The position numbers were made by a program, and so were the translations under genes. Under the pieces are notes generated by a model. The model was not told the DNA's origin, did not search any database, and was given only the letters and a program-made list of their open reading frames with translations. DNA of 64,000 nucleotides, taken from NCBI GenBank assembly GCA_951812925.1, contig OX638370.1, positions 33,103,948 through 33,167,947 on the forward strand. The letters are read 5' to 3'. Each line of letters begins with the position of its first letter. The stretch's first letter is position 1. Positions 33,750-45,461 of the stretch are shown here, piece by piece. The stretch comes from Calliopum simillimum (lineage: Eukaryota > Arthropoda > Insecta > Diptera > Lauxaniidae).

Positions 33750-34300
33750 CAGTGGCGTAACTAGACCGTTCGAGGCCCGTGGCAAATTAATCGGAAGGGG
33801 CCCTCCCTCAATGTAAAGAAACTCAACTAATTTTAATTAATACTTTGATATAATATAAATAAGGATTTGGATTAAAAAATTTTATTTTCAGTCAAGATTT
33901 TATTTAGGCATTAAATATTCAGCCTTGATATTATGCCGTAGGTCAGCCGGCCGCTTGCTCTCCGTCTATATGACTTTTTCATATAAATCAACAAGTTCTA
34001 AAGCTTCTTCCTATTAATCGGCCACATTTAAATTTTGCAAAGTAGCGGGTTGCAAGACATTGAAATTGGAAACAATTTCGGTTATTCCAATGAAACGCAA
34101 TATCAGTTGATTGTTGACAATGTTCAACATCTGATAGAAGAAATTTAGCTTGTTTAAACTTATTGGATTTCAGAGACGTTCATCCTCGCAAATTTCATCC
34201 AAATGGCGCCATAACTTCCTCTGGCAAGAAAAGTCAGTGCTGATAGACAATTATCTGCAACAATATTTGCTTGCATTTTTAAATCTCCAAATTCATTTCG
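33750..34300 (-). mobile_element. hAT transposon remnant
   Basis: CAGTGGCGTAACTAG at 33750 followed by GAGGCCCGTGGCAAA is a typical terminus of hAT-like elements. It lies downstream (minus strand) of a transposase remnant that ends near 33907. The opposite terminus was not found, so the 5' part is missing or too diverged. A similar phrase, 'atggcgtaaccaactag' with 'gacctcgtgg', occurs near 59068. Confidence 0.6.
33907..34262 (-). pseudogene. hAT transposase (ZMYM1-like) C-terminal fragment
   Basis: On the minus strand one frame reads CQRKLWRHLDEICEDERL (about 34243-34190), then after a shift FFYQMLNIVNNQLILRFIGI, TEIVSNFNVLQPATLQNLN, two stops, then EEALELVDLYEKVI and another stop before TESKRPADLRHNIKAEYL. 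The order (RK..FDE...DE, F...LD....QL..RF.G, F..L.P..L, A..LV.LY) matches the middle-to-C-terminal region of hAT transposases commonly annotated as zinc finger MYM-type or TTF-type proteins. At least three stops and one frameshift make it non-functional. Confidence 0.65.
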
Positions 34301-35570
34301 ATATAATTTTAAGTATTCCAATTTGTCACATTAAGTTATTTTATATAAAAATTGTATAAATTTTACACCAAATTTCTTATAAAAATCTAAATATAAACCA
34401 AAATAGTAGAAAATATAAGAAACTTTTAACTTTTAAATATGGTTTTGAATCGCGTGACATTGATGGTTAATATATCGGAGAATCACCCATATTTTTTTTG
34501 CAATAATCCTTACTTTATTTATGGAAACAAAATTCTTCTTTTCTCCAAGAATAAGTAAAAAATCAATAAATAACTTTTCCTACACCACTAATTATTTTTT
34601 AAGCTCTCGTGTTTTGCCTTTTTGCAAAAAACTTTACCAAACGAAAATCCTCTACTCAATAACTCATTAAAGCGATTGCGTTCATTTTGAATCCACTCAA
34701 AAACTCAATTACGCAATTGGCCTGCATTGGCTAAGATGCGATGAGCTAAGTTGAAATAAGTTGCAATTGCACTGCACAGCAAAAGATGACCTCCCACGGT
34801 GCACAAGTTGATGTTTTTTCTGTTTTTTTCGAAGGGTAAACAGAATTAAGAGTGTATTGCACGTAACCGCGATGGTGAAGTTACATTATATTGGAAAAGT
34901 TATAATAAAATTTGGGTCAGCTTTGGAATTGAGACCAAGAAGGGTTTATTTCAATTTTGAAAGGTTAAAAACTTTGTTTAGGTAATGAGCTGCAATCAAG
35001 CAAGGACACAAACAAAATTATTATTTTTATTTAAATTTTGTAAAGTCTTAGCTTATAATAAGCCGAGTCGCAATGAGTCGTGCGATATCTGAAAATTTTT
35101 ATCTTCAATTTATTTCAAATATTTTACCCTTCTGCAAAGCTTTAGACCTACATTATGGATAAAACTTTTTGTCCCAAGGCCATAACGAAATCACTCAAGA
35201 AATATTTTTTTTGGAACACATTGACCCATTTTTTTCAGTTTTAATGAGTCTTTTTGGCCTCTCTAAAAATAAACTAGGTTATAATAGGTTAAGGTATTCG
35301 CGAAAATTTCACTAAGGGTCAGCAAAGTCAAGAAGTGCTTAAAACTTATTGATAATGCATAAAAAATATAATACAAATGCAATTTAAGAAGTGTTCAGCG
35401 ACGAAATTGTGTGGTGAAATTTTGTGGATAATATATCTGTGGTACATACATACTGACCCAATATTCCCCTATTTTAGGTGGCATTTTTGTACCTCTTAAA
35501 GAAAGGGTAAAACTTACGGCGCAGGGAAATAAGCAAGAAGTTAAGGTCAAAAAAAAAAAAATAAAAAATA
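34300..35570. other. Unassigned AT-rich stretch
   Basis: The 69-codon plus frame at 34150-34359 overlaps the hAT remnant antisense and is not a gene. No other feature is supported. Confidence 0.3.
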
Positions 35571-35574
35571 AATG

Positions 35575-36612
35575 AAATATGGCCCCAATTTAATGTATGG
35601 GTCGCAGCAACAAAATAAACTCTCCAAATTTGGGGCTTTGTTTTATTTTTTTTTTTTGGGGCCTTATTTCATTTTCTTGATTGGGGCCTTATTTCATTTG
35701 TGAGAATCACCCCAAAAGATTGAAATGAAGAATTTCCCCAAAACCAAAAATGTTGGGGCCTTATATCATTTTGCTTATTTTTATGAAATTATTATTATTT
35801 TAAGCAAATTCAGTGATGGACAGTAATTAAATCCGTTAGTAAGGTGTTAAGTACTTCTCCTAGTAGTCCACTGGAAGTAGTTGAGACCTTAAGCTTGGAG
35901 CAAGTTTGGTTGAACTTCGAATGAACTGAACCCCAAGCATTATTATACCTACTGTTTGTATAACAGAGAAGGGTCATGGCTCATTTTGCATGTTTTCTCC
36001 CTTTAACAGTCTGGATTTGTTGCGGGAAAATATTTTACTAGAGCGTCGAAAGTTTTTGATGCATGCAACGTTTAAAATTGTTCCACAAGGTTGCTTCAAG
36101 CAGTTCCTAATAATATACGAGGCTGAGTATGCCAACCATGTAGGAGCGATGCTAAAAATTTATTACCAATAAAGACTTTTATAAAAAAGTTTTGGTTTTT
36201 TTGTGAATGTGCATCATAAAGAGTGGCAGTGAAGCGCTATTCGAATAGTTTTAGGCTGTAAATTTGTTTGCTCCCCGTCCATTTCCTGAAAGTAGAATTC
36301 AAAAAGTAAGGTTTCAGAAAAAAAAATTAGGAATCGGTAGTGGAAAAAACCCACCCGGTTTTCGATCGCAGGTCGAAAAATGGAAAAAAAAAAAAAGATA
36401 AATCAATTTGACTGCCCATTACTTCTTAAATATAGTTTGATTAAAAAAAATTAAACCAATAAAATGGGGTTTTATTTCACTTTTCTTTGGGGCTTTAAGG
36501 TTGGATTTTGGGGCCTTATTCCCATTTCGAAATAGGGCCTTTGCATGTAATGAGATGGTGCCCCAATTTCGAAGCTTTATTTAATTTTTTTTTTTGGGGC
36601 TTATTTCTCAAA
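35575..36612. repeat. GGGGCCTTATTTCATTT repeat block
   Basis: The phrase 'ggggccttatttcatttt' and variants occur at about 35667, 35685, 35755, 36512 and 36597, and its complement-like 'atggccccaattt' at 35580 and 'tgccccaatttcg' at 36551. It looks like an inverted-repeat element with internal duplications that was interrupted by other sequence, including the fragment at 36265-36420. Confidence 0.45.
36265..36420 (+). repeat. Fragment of the 53810-55663 element
   Basis: Shares 'tttgctccccgtccatttcc' (20 bases), 'ggaatcggtagtggaaaaaa', 'cggttttcgatc', 'aggtcgaaaaat' and 'tttgactgccc' with 53840-54000. Only one arm is present and neither terminus is visible. Confidence 0.7.
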
Positions 36613-36779
36613 TTACTGATATGTGGGATGAAAGTGTAAAAGTTTTTTACAATAATATTCCTCTTAATATCCTGAAAAAATTTTGTTGAACTCATGATAC
36701 ACCTCAGATATAAGAATCGTTTTTGTTTTAGATGTCGATTCAACACAAGTATGCGTTAAAAATGTAAGCTTTGAACCCC

Positions 36780-37800
36780 GTTAAAAAAATTCAGATTATT
36801 TTTATAAACCAATAATCTTCAATTTTGCAAACTTTTCTTTATTAATCGGCAAAAAACTATACATTTCACCTGCAAAATTCAGTATAATATGGTAAGAATA
36901 AAGAAGAAGATGTGACCATTAGATTAATTTGTCCTTTGGCCTAAAAACGAACCATCTAACTTTACAAAGGTCAAAAGTCAATCAGTTCTCGTAGCATAAA
37001 AGAAACCAGTTCATTAAAGCGAAAGGATGCCACCTTTGGAATATAATTAATGCTTGAGTAAAAACTTGGTAAAGTGTAAGTACACTTAAAAATAAAATAG
37101 CAAAAACGAAATACTTGATCAAGTGTTTTTGTGCTGGCAAGAGAACAAACTGAGCAATTGCAATGAAACTATTTTTCGAGTAGGATTTGCGAAGAAAGAA
37201 AAAAAATTGCAACTTCCGCTGAGGGTGAAATTTTTTTCCCCATGCAACAACAAAGCGTTGACTGCATTGCGAATTGTAATTAAAAACCTTTCGTAAGACC
37301 ACGTGGTCAAAGCATTTATTTTTGCTATAAAAAAGTAGTAAATACGCACTTACATAATAATGTTTATAAGTATCTTAGTAAGTAGTATTGTTAGTAAAAA
37401 TAAAAAGTTTTTCTTTAGCTACGTTTGCTGCTGATTATGCGAGAGAGTTTTAATTTCTTGCGTAATGAATTTCATGGTGAAGCCAGCACCATGTAAAGGG
37501 TTTTTTTTTAGAAGGTCGAGTACTGAGGATTACAGTAAAATATACAAAAACCATTCAAATTAACAGATGATTTCTTTTCTTTATTATGAAATATTTTTTC
37601 GTAAACTTTTTTTATCAACTTGTGGTTAAATTTGTATGACATTTTTTCGAATAGCAATATGTAATATGAATGTGCCTTTATTCCTTCAAATAGTATCAAA
37701 TGTCATTCTGCTTGGACATTGTATTTGCAATTTGGATGTTTTACGAAGAGGTAGACATTTGAACAAAATCAGTTTTTCAACTCAACATTATCAATTGAGG
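36780..37800. other. Unassigned AT-rich stretch
   Basis: Overlapping minus-strand ORFs at 36982-37349 and 37508-37699 share no domain and look random. No repeat ends were recognised. Confidence 0.3.
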
Positions 37801-37984
37801 ATTGGCCGTACCAAAGAGCCTAAGTACTAGTACAGTACGTAAGTAATGTCATAATATGAATCGGGTCACATTTTGCTAGAAATGATTAAAATGGTTTTCT
37901 GTTTTCACGAAAAATTTACTTGATGCTATGGAATTTATGGCATTATGTTGAAAAAATGATACCGGTCAAATAACCGATTATTAA

Positions 37985-39950
37985 CCCTTTCATGCCCACT
38001 GTTGCCTATAGGCAACATTGTATATTTGCGCTAAAAACTCCTTTATTTTCTAATTTTTTCGCCAATTACGAATTTTGCTCAATAGTTTGATATATGTTGC
38101 TTGCTTAGTAATAGATTTGCCTCCATAAGCATTAATAGTTATCATTTGCATAATTTTCTTTGCTATGTCCATACGTGCGAAAAAAAATATGCAAAAAGTG
38201 GATGTATATTTTATATAATTTAAAATCAATGTATAAATAAACTTGGATCAAAAAGGGCATAAAATAACTAAAAACATGTAAGAGAATCAGAAAAATAAAA
38301 CATTTGCACAAAAAAGGTCTTAGTTGTTCCTCAGTAATTTTCCAAAGTCAATGTTGCCTATAGGCAACATTAGGCAGTTATGGATATACTTCGAATACTT
38401 TTATATTTCGCATTAGTTATGCCTTCCATGACTAAAAATCATAAAAATATGCGAGTTTGATTGGGAAAACTCCTCTGATGGAGAGTGGACCTGAAAAAAA
38501 GCAAAATATAGTACTTTTTCAGAATAATATTAAAAAAACCCCACAACAACCCATTGACAGAGGTGAAAATATTGAAGTGAATTTTCTGGAGAGGATTATC
38601 ACGAAGACATGGAAAATGACGTTGAACAAAAATAGAAAACGAGATTTTTAATAAAATCAACTTTGGAAATTTTAAAATTAGTTGGTATTTTAGGAGTTTT
38701 ATATGACTTCTGTCTGTAAGTTGGAGAGAAACCATATAAATCATTTTGATTAGGAATATATTCAGGCATTGTCCTACATTCGACCTCCAACATTTCCAAA
38801 AATTCAAATTTTAAAGTGTTTTTCGATAATGGTTTTACTTCTAATGATCGAATTATAAGTTAAACGTTTCTGAGGAGCACTGCTTTGTACAGAAGTTGAT
38901 CTTGGGGGGAGGGGTTTTCAGATAAAAAAACTAAGGGGAACTATACTGAACACTAAATTTGTGCCGTTATATATGGGTAAAAATTCTTCCTGGAAAGTTG
39001 AACCTCCAAAACCTCCGTGCGCACAAGCCAGCTTCAGAGTAGGAACAACTCGTAATGATCATCTAGGAAACTGTTTTCTAAGTTAAGAAAAGGAGTTATG
39101 AAGCTTAAAAGGACGAGGATCACACTATAAAGCTTTTGGGTAGTCCTCGTCCAGCTATTGATAGCTTCAATGAGCACATGAAAGGTATTGATCTTTCCGA
39201 TATGTTGCTGGAACTATACGCGCTTAACCATCGTTCCAAGAAATGGTATCTGCGCATAGTATCTTGGTGCATAAATGTATTGTATGTATTTTATCTCTAA
39301 CTCATACTTGAGTATAAGGCCAATATGCAACGACTTTTATCCCTTTCCAAGATACTTCCGTTTGAGTTCCAAATCCAAAGAGTTTTCCAGGTGACTTTTG
39401 ATTTACCTTTCTAAGCTGCCTTGTGGATGCCACTCAAGTGCTGTAAATTTCGCTGTTTGATCTTCGGATCTCTTTTAGGTGTAATTCAGAGTTTGGGATG
39501 GTGTATAAAAGAGGCAGAAGGAGATAGCTATTCTACCACAGAGATATAAAATATGATAAAACAGGAACTTTCAGTTAGATATAGCTGATGAACTACTGCA
39601 AATTTGTCATCTGCTCCAGCTAAAACCCCTCCAAACTTCTATTATAATTTTACGCTATGGACCCTGAAAACCTATTGGGGCTTCAGCACAGTATATATTG
39701 GAGAAAATGGGTATCAAATTGTAAAAAAATTTCTATTCAAATTCAATACAAAAACAGCATTGTTCATTAATTTTATTTACAAAGTTTACCAGCAATGCGC
39801 GATGTTGCCTATAGGCAACATCTTCCAGAGAACAAACTAGGATATGCAGGACCTTGAAATTAATAATTTTTGTTCTTTAGGTCTATATTTGCAACTGTAT
39901 AGCCTCTAAAAAATTTTAAGTCCCCCCAAATTAATTCGGGCATGAAAGGG
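37985..39950 (+). mobile_element. Degenerate piggyBac transposon
   Basis: CCCTTTCATGCCC (37985-37997) and its exact complement GGGCATGAAAGGG (39938-39950), flanked by TTAA on both sides (37981-37984 and 39951-39954), the diagnostic piggyBac target. A 16 bp palindrome GTTGCCTATAGGCAAC occurs exactly three times: near the left end (38001-38016), internally (38353-38368) and near the right end (39804-39819). The internal coding region is decayed and shortened to about 2 kb. Confidence 0.9.
38700..39420 (+). pseudogene. piggyBac-like transposase remnant
   Basis: Two diagnostic blocks survive. One reads VGEKPYKSF ... GIYSGIV (38707-38775) then NSNFKVFFDNGFTSND (38801-38848), matching the FFDN.FTS motif that carries a catalytic Asp. 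The second reads RPAIDSFNEHMKGIDLSDML (39152-39211) then ELYALNHRSKKWYLRIVSW (about 39212-39268), matching the G(V/I)DLSD...LY...R..KWY block with another catalytic Asp. Between them the frame is broken by stops and shifts, and the N-terminal region (38457-38651) retains only weak traces. It is non-functional. The minus-strand ORFs 38439-38807 and 38599-38799 are antisense shadows. Confidence 0.8.
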
Positions 39951-40089
39951 TTAAGGCACATAATATGTACTTTTGCCTTGTAATAGTACTTAAGCCCTTT
40001 GGTACGGCCACTCCTTAATTCTTTGTCTTCAAGTAAACTTTTTGTGAAAACAGAGCCCCAATTTTTCTTTTCTGACAAAGTGAACGATA

Positions 40090-40735
40090 GTTCACATTAT
40101 GCTTACACTTTTACCTCATCTTGTATGCCAGTTCTTGCAGAGGGTTCAAGTTTTTTGGAAGTGAATCAGTCATTTAAAGTTAGCAGTTATTTGTTTTTGT
40201 CATTGCGTGCTGGAACGTGGTCATAAAGGCAGAAAAAGTGTGTGTTATCCTCTGTATATGATGCAATATTGGTGCTGGGTGGCTTTAGAAAATCTGAAAT
40301 ACAATAATTGTAAAGGTTAGATGATACGATACTTTTTGCCTCGTTTGTCAAAATTTGCCGAGAGAAGGAAGATAGGTTTGTAAGACCTTTGCTCTTCAGT
40401 ATTATTAATTGCTAAGTTGGGAGAGGCGTTGATGGTATTTATCAAGCAGTTTATGCTTGCTGAATCCATGTGTTGCCGCATGTTGAACAGTATACTATCA
40501 GGATCTCTGGCTTTTGAGTTCAACATTGTCTTACTTTGTGCCTGATTTCATTGACGTTGACATTTCGGTCTTCTTAACTTCTGAAGAAGTACGATCGGAT
40601 GATGTCGCCGGTTGACAAAAAGCAACAAACAGCACATTTTCATATATCCATCGGTGTTCGTTCGATTTGTTGAGATAATTTTGACTATTGAAAAAGTTGG
40701 CTTTTGAAAAGGATAGCTAAAAGAGGTAACTAAAT
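40090..40735. other. Unassigned stretch
   Basis: ORFs at 39999-40226 (plus) and 40317-40526 (minus) are short, domain-free and not supported as genes. Confidence 0.3.
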
Positions 40736-40737
40736 AG

Positions 40738-40800
40738 TTTGCATACTTTTAGGCTCCTCGCAAATAATATACAACATTCCCCCTTTAGGAAAAGAAATAA
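40738..40800 (+). repeat. Solo terminal repeat of the TTGCATACTT family
   Basis: 'tttgcatacttttaggctcc' followed by 'cgcaaataatatacaacatt' and 'ccccctttagg' matches the left end of the element at 42097-42487. No partner terminus was found downstream, so this is a solo or truncated copy. 40960-42090 is otherwise unassigned. Confidence 0.55.
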
Positions 40801-42096
40801 TTATATACAGAATCCTTTCTTCAGAAAAGAGTTTCAATCATCACTCACTGATGAATATAGAACTATCACATTTGATGCAATCAAGAAACAAGGTTGTCTT
40901 CCTATCCTTATAAAATTAAAAAAAGTAACTGAAAACATAAGTGGCGAGGTCGTAGCATAGCACTCTTAAATCTCGGATTTGAGTTATATGCAAAATATGC
41001 TCTCAAAATCGAATCACAATTCAAAAAGTTTTCCCGAATTCAATTTTTACTCAAAGTATATCATTCTGTGTACTTGTCAAAATCTTGATTCAAAAATCTA
41101 CATGTAAATAAAACTCCAATCTAGACCATTCACAGATGTTTATATCACGTTGTACGTTAAAAATTTTCAAAAAATGATTTAATCATAGATATTTGAGAAA
41201 GCCTTCAAAAATGCATGTCACGTTTTAAGGTTAAAACGAGTGAAATGTGCGACGGCAGTATATTTTCCCTTTTGCCACATTTGGTGGGGTAGTTCTGGTA
41301 CTACAAGTAAAGCAGCTAAACATGGCAACATAAACATGAAAATGACGACGACAATGATATAAAACGTAATCGCATACGTTAGATTGTTGTTTGCAACGTA
41401 ATGTGGCTGTCACTATGACTACTGATGCGTATGTATGAGAATGAATGACACAAAGAGAGGTATGAAATAACAAAATTAACGATTAACAAGTGTGTGACGC
41501 ATAGGATAAAAGTTAAAGCAACCGGCTGACATGTCTGACATGTGAGTTTTACAGATTGAAAAGAACCTGATAAGACAAAACTCAAAGGTAAGAGTATGCA
41601 GAGAAAAAGTGAGGATTTTTCATAAACAAATGAACAGAGTGAAAGTATGTAAGGACATTGGTATGGTTTGACTACATCAAGTACATTGAGATAAGTATGT
41701 GTTAGTGTTGTATTTCACAAGAGAACTTAAGTCCGAGCTAAAGATTCCTGATTTGTGAAGAGGAGCAAAGTTCAGTCTTATCCTTTTCTTAATTTTCTGG
41801 GGGTTTTTACGAACTATATTTAAATTGGCGCCATATTGAGCTTTCCAGCTGTGATAAGAAAATACAAAATTTCAGCTAAATCATAATGATTGAAGTGCTA
41901 AGCAGTTCAAAGGCAATATGATTGAAACGCCAAAATAATTAACTAATTTTTAAGGAATACGTCGTTTAATAGGTCGACCTAATTCCTACTCTACTGTCTC
42001 GTTTTTCGAAGCTAACACACCAAGTGTCAAACAGTTATCCCCTAAAGTGTTAGCTCGTCGTCGTTTATCACTTGACTAGTATCTGTAACTGAACAA

Positions 42097-42487
42097 CTTG
42101 CATACTTCTAGGCTTCGCGCTAATAATGTACAACATCCCTCTCCCTTTGAAAAAAATAAGAGATTATGACAAGGTTATAAGGAGTTTTTTTAATAATCAT
42201 AGTCTGTTTGAATGTTTAACTAATTACTGAATGCTTCTACAGAGTTTTACTCCAAGCGATTCGAAAAAAAAAAAAAAAAAATTTGCTAGTGATACTGGCA
42301 GAGCATGCATATGGTTTGGATATTATCTGTAGATTCCTTTATTTTGGTTAGCTTTGCATCTTATCGAGCTTTTCTACCTCATTCCTAGCAATAATGGTAA
42401 TGACTGCTTCTCTACTGTACCTCCTTTTTTTTCCCAAAGGGGGAGGGATGTTGTACTTTACTAGCGCGAATCCTAGAAGTATGCAAC
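42097..42487. mobile_element. 391 bp TIR element, TTGCATACTTCTAGG ends
   Basis: Left end TTGCATACTTCTAGGCTTCG (42097 on) and right end, on the other strand, TTGCATACTTCTAGGATTCG (ending 42487). The inverted match runs about 50 bp through 'cgcgcta', 'gtacaacatccct' and 'ccctttg'. No ORF. Outside bases 'aac' and 'cttactc' show no clear target duplication. Confidence 0.7.
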
Positions 42488-42551
42488 TTACTCAGCCACA
42501 AAGTTTGGAAATTAAGTTTAAGATCTAAGTGAACGGATATTTCCTTTCTTA

Positions 42552-43121
42552 AAGGGTCTGCATAAGACATGTTGAAATATAGTGTAATTTTCTTTACTCG
42601 CACAATTTAAACTGAATTGAAGTATTTGATCCAAAAAAATTCAAGATTAAAAACTTCACTTTGCACTGAATTCGTTTTGACACTGAAGTACAATGACTTG
42701 TTTTATCTGTGTAAAATAAAAAAACCTGATACTAGCAAATACTTCAGGTCAGTGTAAACCGTGCGAGTAGGAAAATGACAGTAATATTTATGCTAACCAA
42801 TGCGTGCAAGTTGCAACGCATTGGTTACTCTGAATTCATACATTTACCCAAGAGAGAGAAACAGAGAGAATAACTACTTTTGTCGCTAAAATAACATTTT
42901 GTAGAGTACAATACAACTACAGTATATGGACTGAGTTGAAGCAAGCCAAACAAAACGAGTCTGTGCAGTATTTGTTTTTCCTCTTTTATATGCAAGTACT
43001 GTCAAGACATTTGCGCGCGACACTGAACTGAAGCATTTGATAAATTAAAGCGGCTACAAGATATAACGTTACTTGAAACGAAATGTCTTAAGACTCTAAC
43101 AAGACATCTTGTGCAGACCCC
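42552..43121 (-). mobile_element. hAT-type MITE, second copy of the GGGTCTGCA family
   Basis: Opens with AGGGTCTGCATAAGACATG and closes with AAGACATCTTGTGCAGACCCC. Internal blocks (actgaa(t/c)tgaagtatttg, 'atccaaaaaaattcaagatt', 'aaatacttcaggtca', 'tgtcaagacattt', 'cttgaaacgaaatgt') match the element at 57806-58399 in reverse orientation over the full length. Flanks 'ctttctta' and 'agttctta' agree at 6 of 8 bases, a possible eroded 8 bp duplication. The ORFs at 42412-42603 and 43111-43296 merely overlap its ends. Confidence 0.75.
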
Positions 43122-43124
43122 AAG

Positions 43125-44170
43125 TTCTTACTCAATTGTGAATCGAATATTTTGTGATAAGAATCTTAGGAACGTCTTGATATATCGCTTTGTATTTGAG
43201 CTCTGTAGAGATAAATGTTTCAGACTATGTAAAGTAAAAAGAGAGATACAGCTATTTCGAAATCTCCCTTTATCATATGGTTACAAATTTGTTTAGAGCA
43301 TTGAACCGATTAAATTTGGAATAAAATTAAAATTCCAAATGAATGAATAAGTTTTTATGAATAAAAAAAAAAAAAAACAGCACCGACAAAAAAATTGTAA
43401 ATAAATCAACTGCGCAACAGCATTCAATCAAAATAACTAATTGAATTACTAATAAAGTAATACAAAAAGGGATATTGCAACAGCATCAATTTCCGCTTCC
43501 GGTAAACTTTGCACAACCAAAAAAATGAAATGGCAATAGCAATCATACAATTTCTAACAAAATGCCATAACAAACAACAACAATAACAACAAACAATACA
43601 AAAACAATACCAAAACCAACAATGCCAACAAAATACAAATTCAATTATTATCATCAACACAATCGCAAAAAAACAAAAGCCAAAAAAAAAACAGCGCAGC
43701 GAGTCCTTTTGCCAAAAAAAAGGTAAAAAAAAGAGTAAAAGGACCCACAGCTGAGACCGATAAAAAACTGTTTTCGCATTTTAAGTAAATATAACGGTAA
43801 CATTACAACAATAACAACAGTATTGAAATCAGTTAAGGTGTTATCATAAGCCTTGCTAAAAATTGAATACCCTACACTTAATACAATGTGCCGAGTTAGG
43901 TTAATTTGAAAGTGTTACATGAAAACTGTGCACCAAACGGTGTTCTTTCCAAAAATGAATGCCCCCAAAGGCACCATTCCTTTGTTCTTCGGTAGACTTA
44001 TGCCTTGGTTAGAGTTATGGCCCATCTAATATCACTGCCACGTTTGGGAACTCTTACCCTGTTGAATGCACATCGAGCCTACAGTGCCTTATCCGATGTT
44101 TTGGGTATAAACCACAAGCACCGCGATACTCCCCATGGAGGCAAACTCAAAAGTAGTACTTTTGGATAAG
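43125..44170. other. Unassigned stretch, CAA-rich in part
   Basis: A CAA/AAC-rich simple segment lies at about 43540-43640. The 78-codon minus frame at 43424-43660 is its translation. From 43860 to 44170 base composition is more even, but I found no frame or domain. Confidence 0.3.
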
Positions 44171-44172
44171 TA

Positions 44173-45461
44173 CAGGGTGGCTGATGAAAGCTGCTACCAA
44201 AAAAAAATGTTATAACTTTTTTTTAATCAATTAATCTTTTCCATTTTTTTTTTATTTTACAGATTAATCTTTAGATTTAACGAAAATGGAGGAATGGGAC
44301 ACTGAGATAAGGATTTGGATTGTCCGCCGTTATCTCGCATTGGAGTCCGTAGTTTCAGTACAAAGAGAATATAGGCGCACGTTTGGGGGCACTCCCCCGA
44401 GCAGATGGATTATTATGAGGCTCGTAAACAATTTTGCCGTGCACGGGACAATTGAAAGAAGGCCTTATTATCGAAAGCTTCAGTTCGGACGCAGGAAACT
44501 ATCGCTGCTGTAGCTGCTGTCATACAAGCCAATTCCAGAATTTCGACAAGGGTCTTATCGGCCCAAATGAGTGTAAGCAGACAGTCACTGCAGGCAATTA
44601 TGCTCAACGATTTGAACTTGTTTCCATACAAAATTCAAATGTTTAATAAACTGAATGCAGCAGACTTGCCGATTAGCTTGGAATTTCGCCAGACGATCCT
44701 TCAAATGGCGGAAGAGGACGAAAACGTCTTAAACTATATTTTTATGTCTCACGAGGCTCATTTTGTCCTAAATGGCAATGTAAACAAACAAAATTGTCGA
44801 ATATAGAGTGATTATAATCCCCACATACTCCATGAGACGGAATTGAATCCACTACGTGTCACAGTGTGGTGTGCAGTTTCATCATAATGCATTGTCGGGC
44901 CATACTTCTTTGAAAAGAACGGTGCTACTGTTACGATCACTGCAGACCGTTATTTAAAAATGTTAAAAGAATTTTTTTACCCAGAATCACGCCGAAAAAG
45001 AATCTCTCTCAACTCTGTGTAGTCCTCACATTGCCCGGCCTGTTATGACAGAATTACAGCGAAAATTTTCAAATAAGCTGATTTCCAGAAACTCCCCATT
45101 CCGTTGGCCTTCCAGGTCTCCTGACCTTACTGCACCTGATTTTTTTTTATGGGGTTATTGCAAACAGGAAGTTAATAAAACAAAACCAGCAAATTTGAAC
45201 GACTTAAAGCAATCCATTCGAACAATAATTGCAGCGATTCCTGCTGCAACTCTTCGCACAGTTATGAACAGCTTTTTACTAAGATGCCGCACATGCATCA
45301 CCGAGCGTGGTAAATGGCCTCCACGCTCGGTGATTTTTAAAACTTCTTAATTAAACTAAATAAAAATGTATTATCTTTCAAATAAAACAATGAAACATTG
45401 ACTAAATGAATTTAAAAAAAAGTTATTTAACTTTCTTTATGTAGCAGCTTTCATCAGACGC
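44173..45461 (+). mobile_element. Tc1/mariner-superfamily transposon, inactive
   Basis: Left end CAGGGTGGCTGATGAAAGC (44173 on) preceded by TA (44171-44172). The right end contains the exact complement of CTGATGAAAGCTGCTAC at 45441-45457 and stops near a TA at 45462-45463; its outermost bases are eroded. The 17 bp inverted match (44181-44197 with 45441-45457) is perfect. The element encodes one decayed transposase on the plus strand. Confidence 0.85.
44286..45349 (+). pseudogene. Transposase with DUF4817-type HTH, catalytic residues lost
   Basis: Starts MEEWDTEIRIWIVRRYLALE, a helix-turn-helix N-terminus of the DUF4817 kind found in many insect Tc1/mariner-like transposases, through about 44460 (IERRPYYRK). 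A one-base shift near 44474-44490 moves the frame; it then reads SVRTQETIAAVAAVIQANSR, VLSAQMSVSRQSLQAI and LNLFPYKIQM. The first catalytic box reads SHEAHFVLNGNVNKQNCRI: the expected Asp of SDEAHF is His (codon 44750-44752). Stops follow at 44804 and 44885. The WFQQDGA box with the second Asp is deleted near 45022-45030, where the frame jumps to HIARPVMTELQRKFSN. The third box, RSPDLTAPDFFLWG (to about 45153), is intact. Definitely inactive. Confidence 0.85.

Larger units (their letters stand above)
37802..40046. repeat. Family C inverted-repeat element split by piggyBac
   Basis: 'ggccgtaccaaagagcctaa' at about 37804 and, on the minus strand, 'ggccgtaccaaagggcttaa' ending about 40007 form an inverted pair. 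Between them are 'agtaatgtcataatatg' and 'tgttttcacgaaaaatttac' on the left and their inverted relatives on the right ('cataatatgtactttt', 'gtaaactttttgtgaaaaca'). A piggyBac copy sits in the middle. Related family C copies are at 22341-23325, 50485-50660 and 57765-58515. Confidence 0.55.

Noticed and set aside
38439..38807. 122-codon minus-strand ORF
   Set aside because: Antisense to the piggyBac transposase motif NFKVFFDNGFTS.
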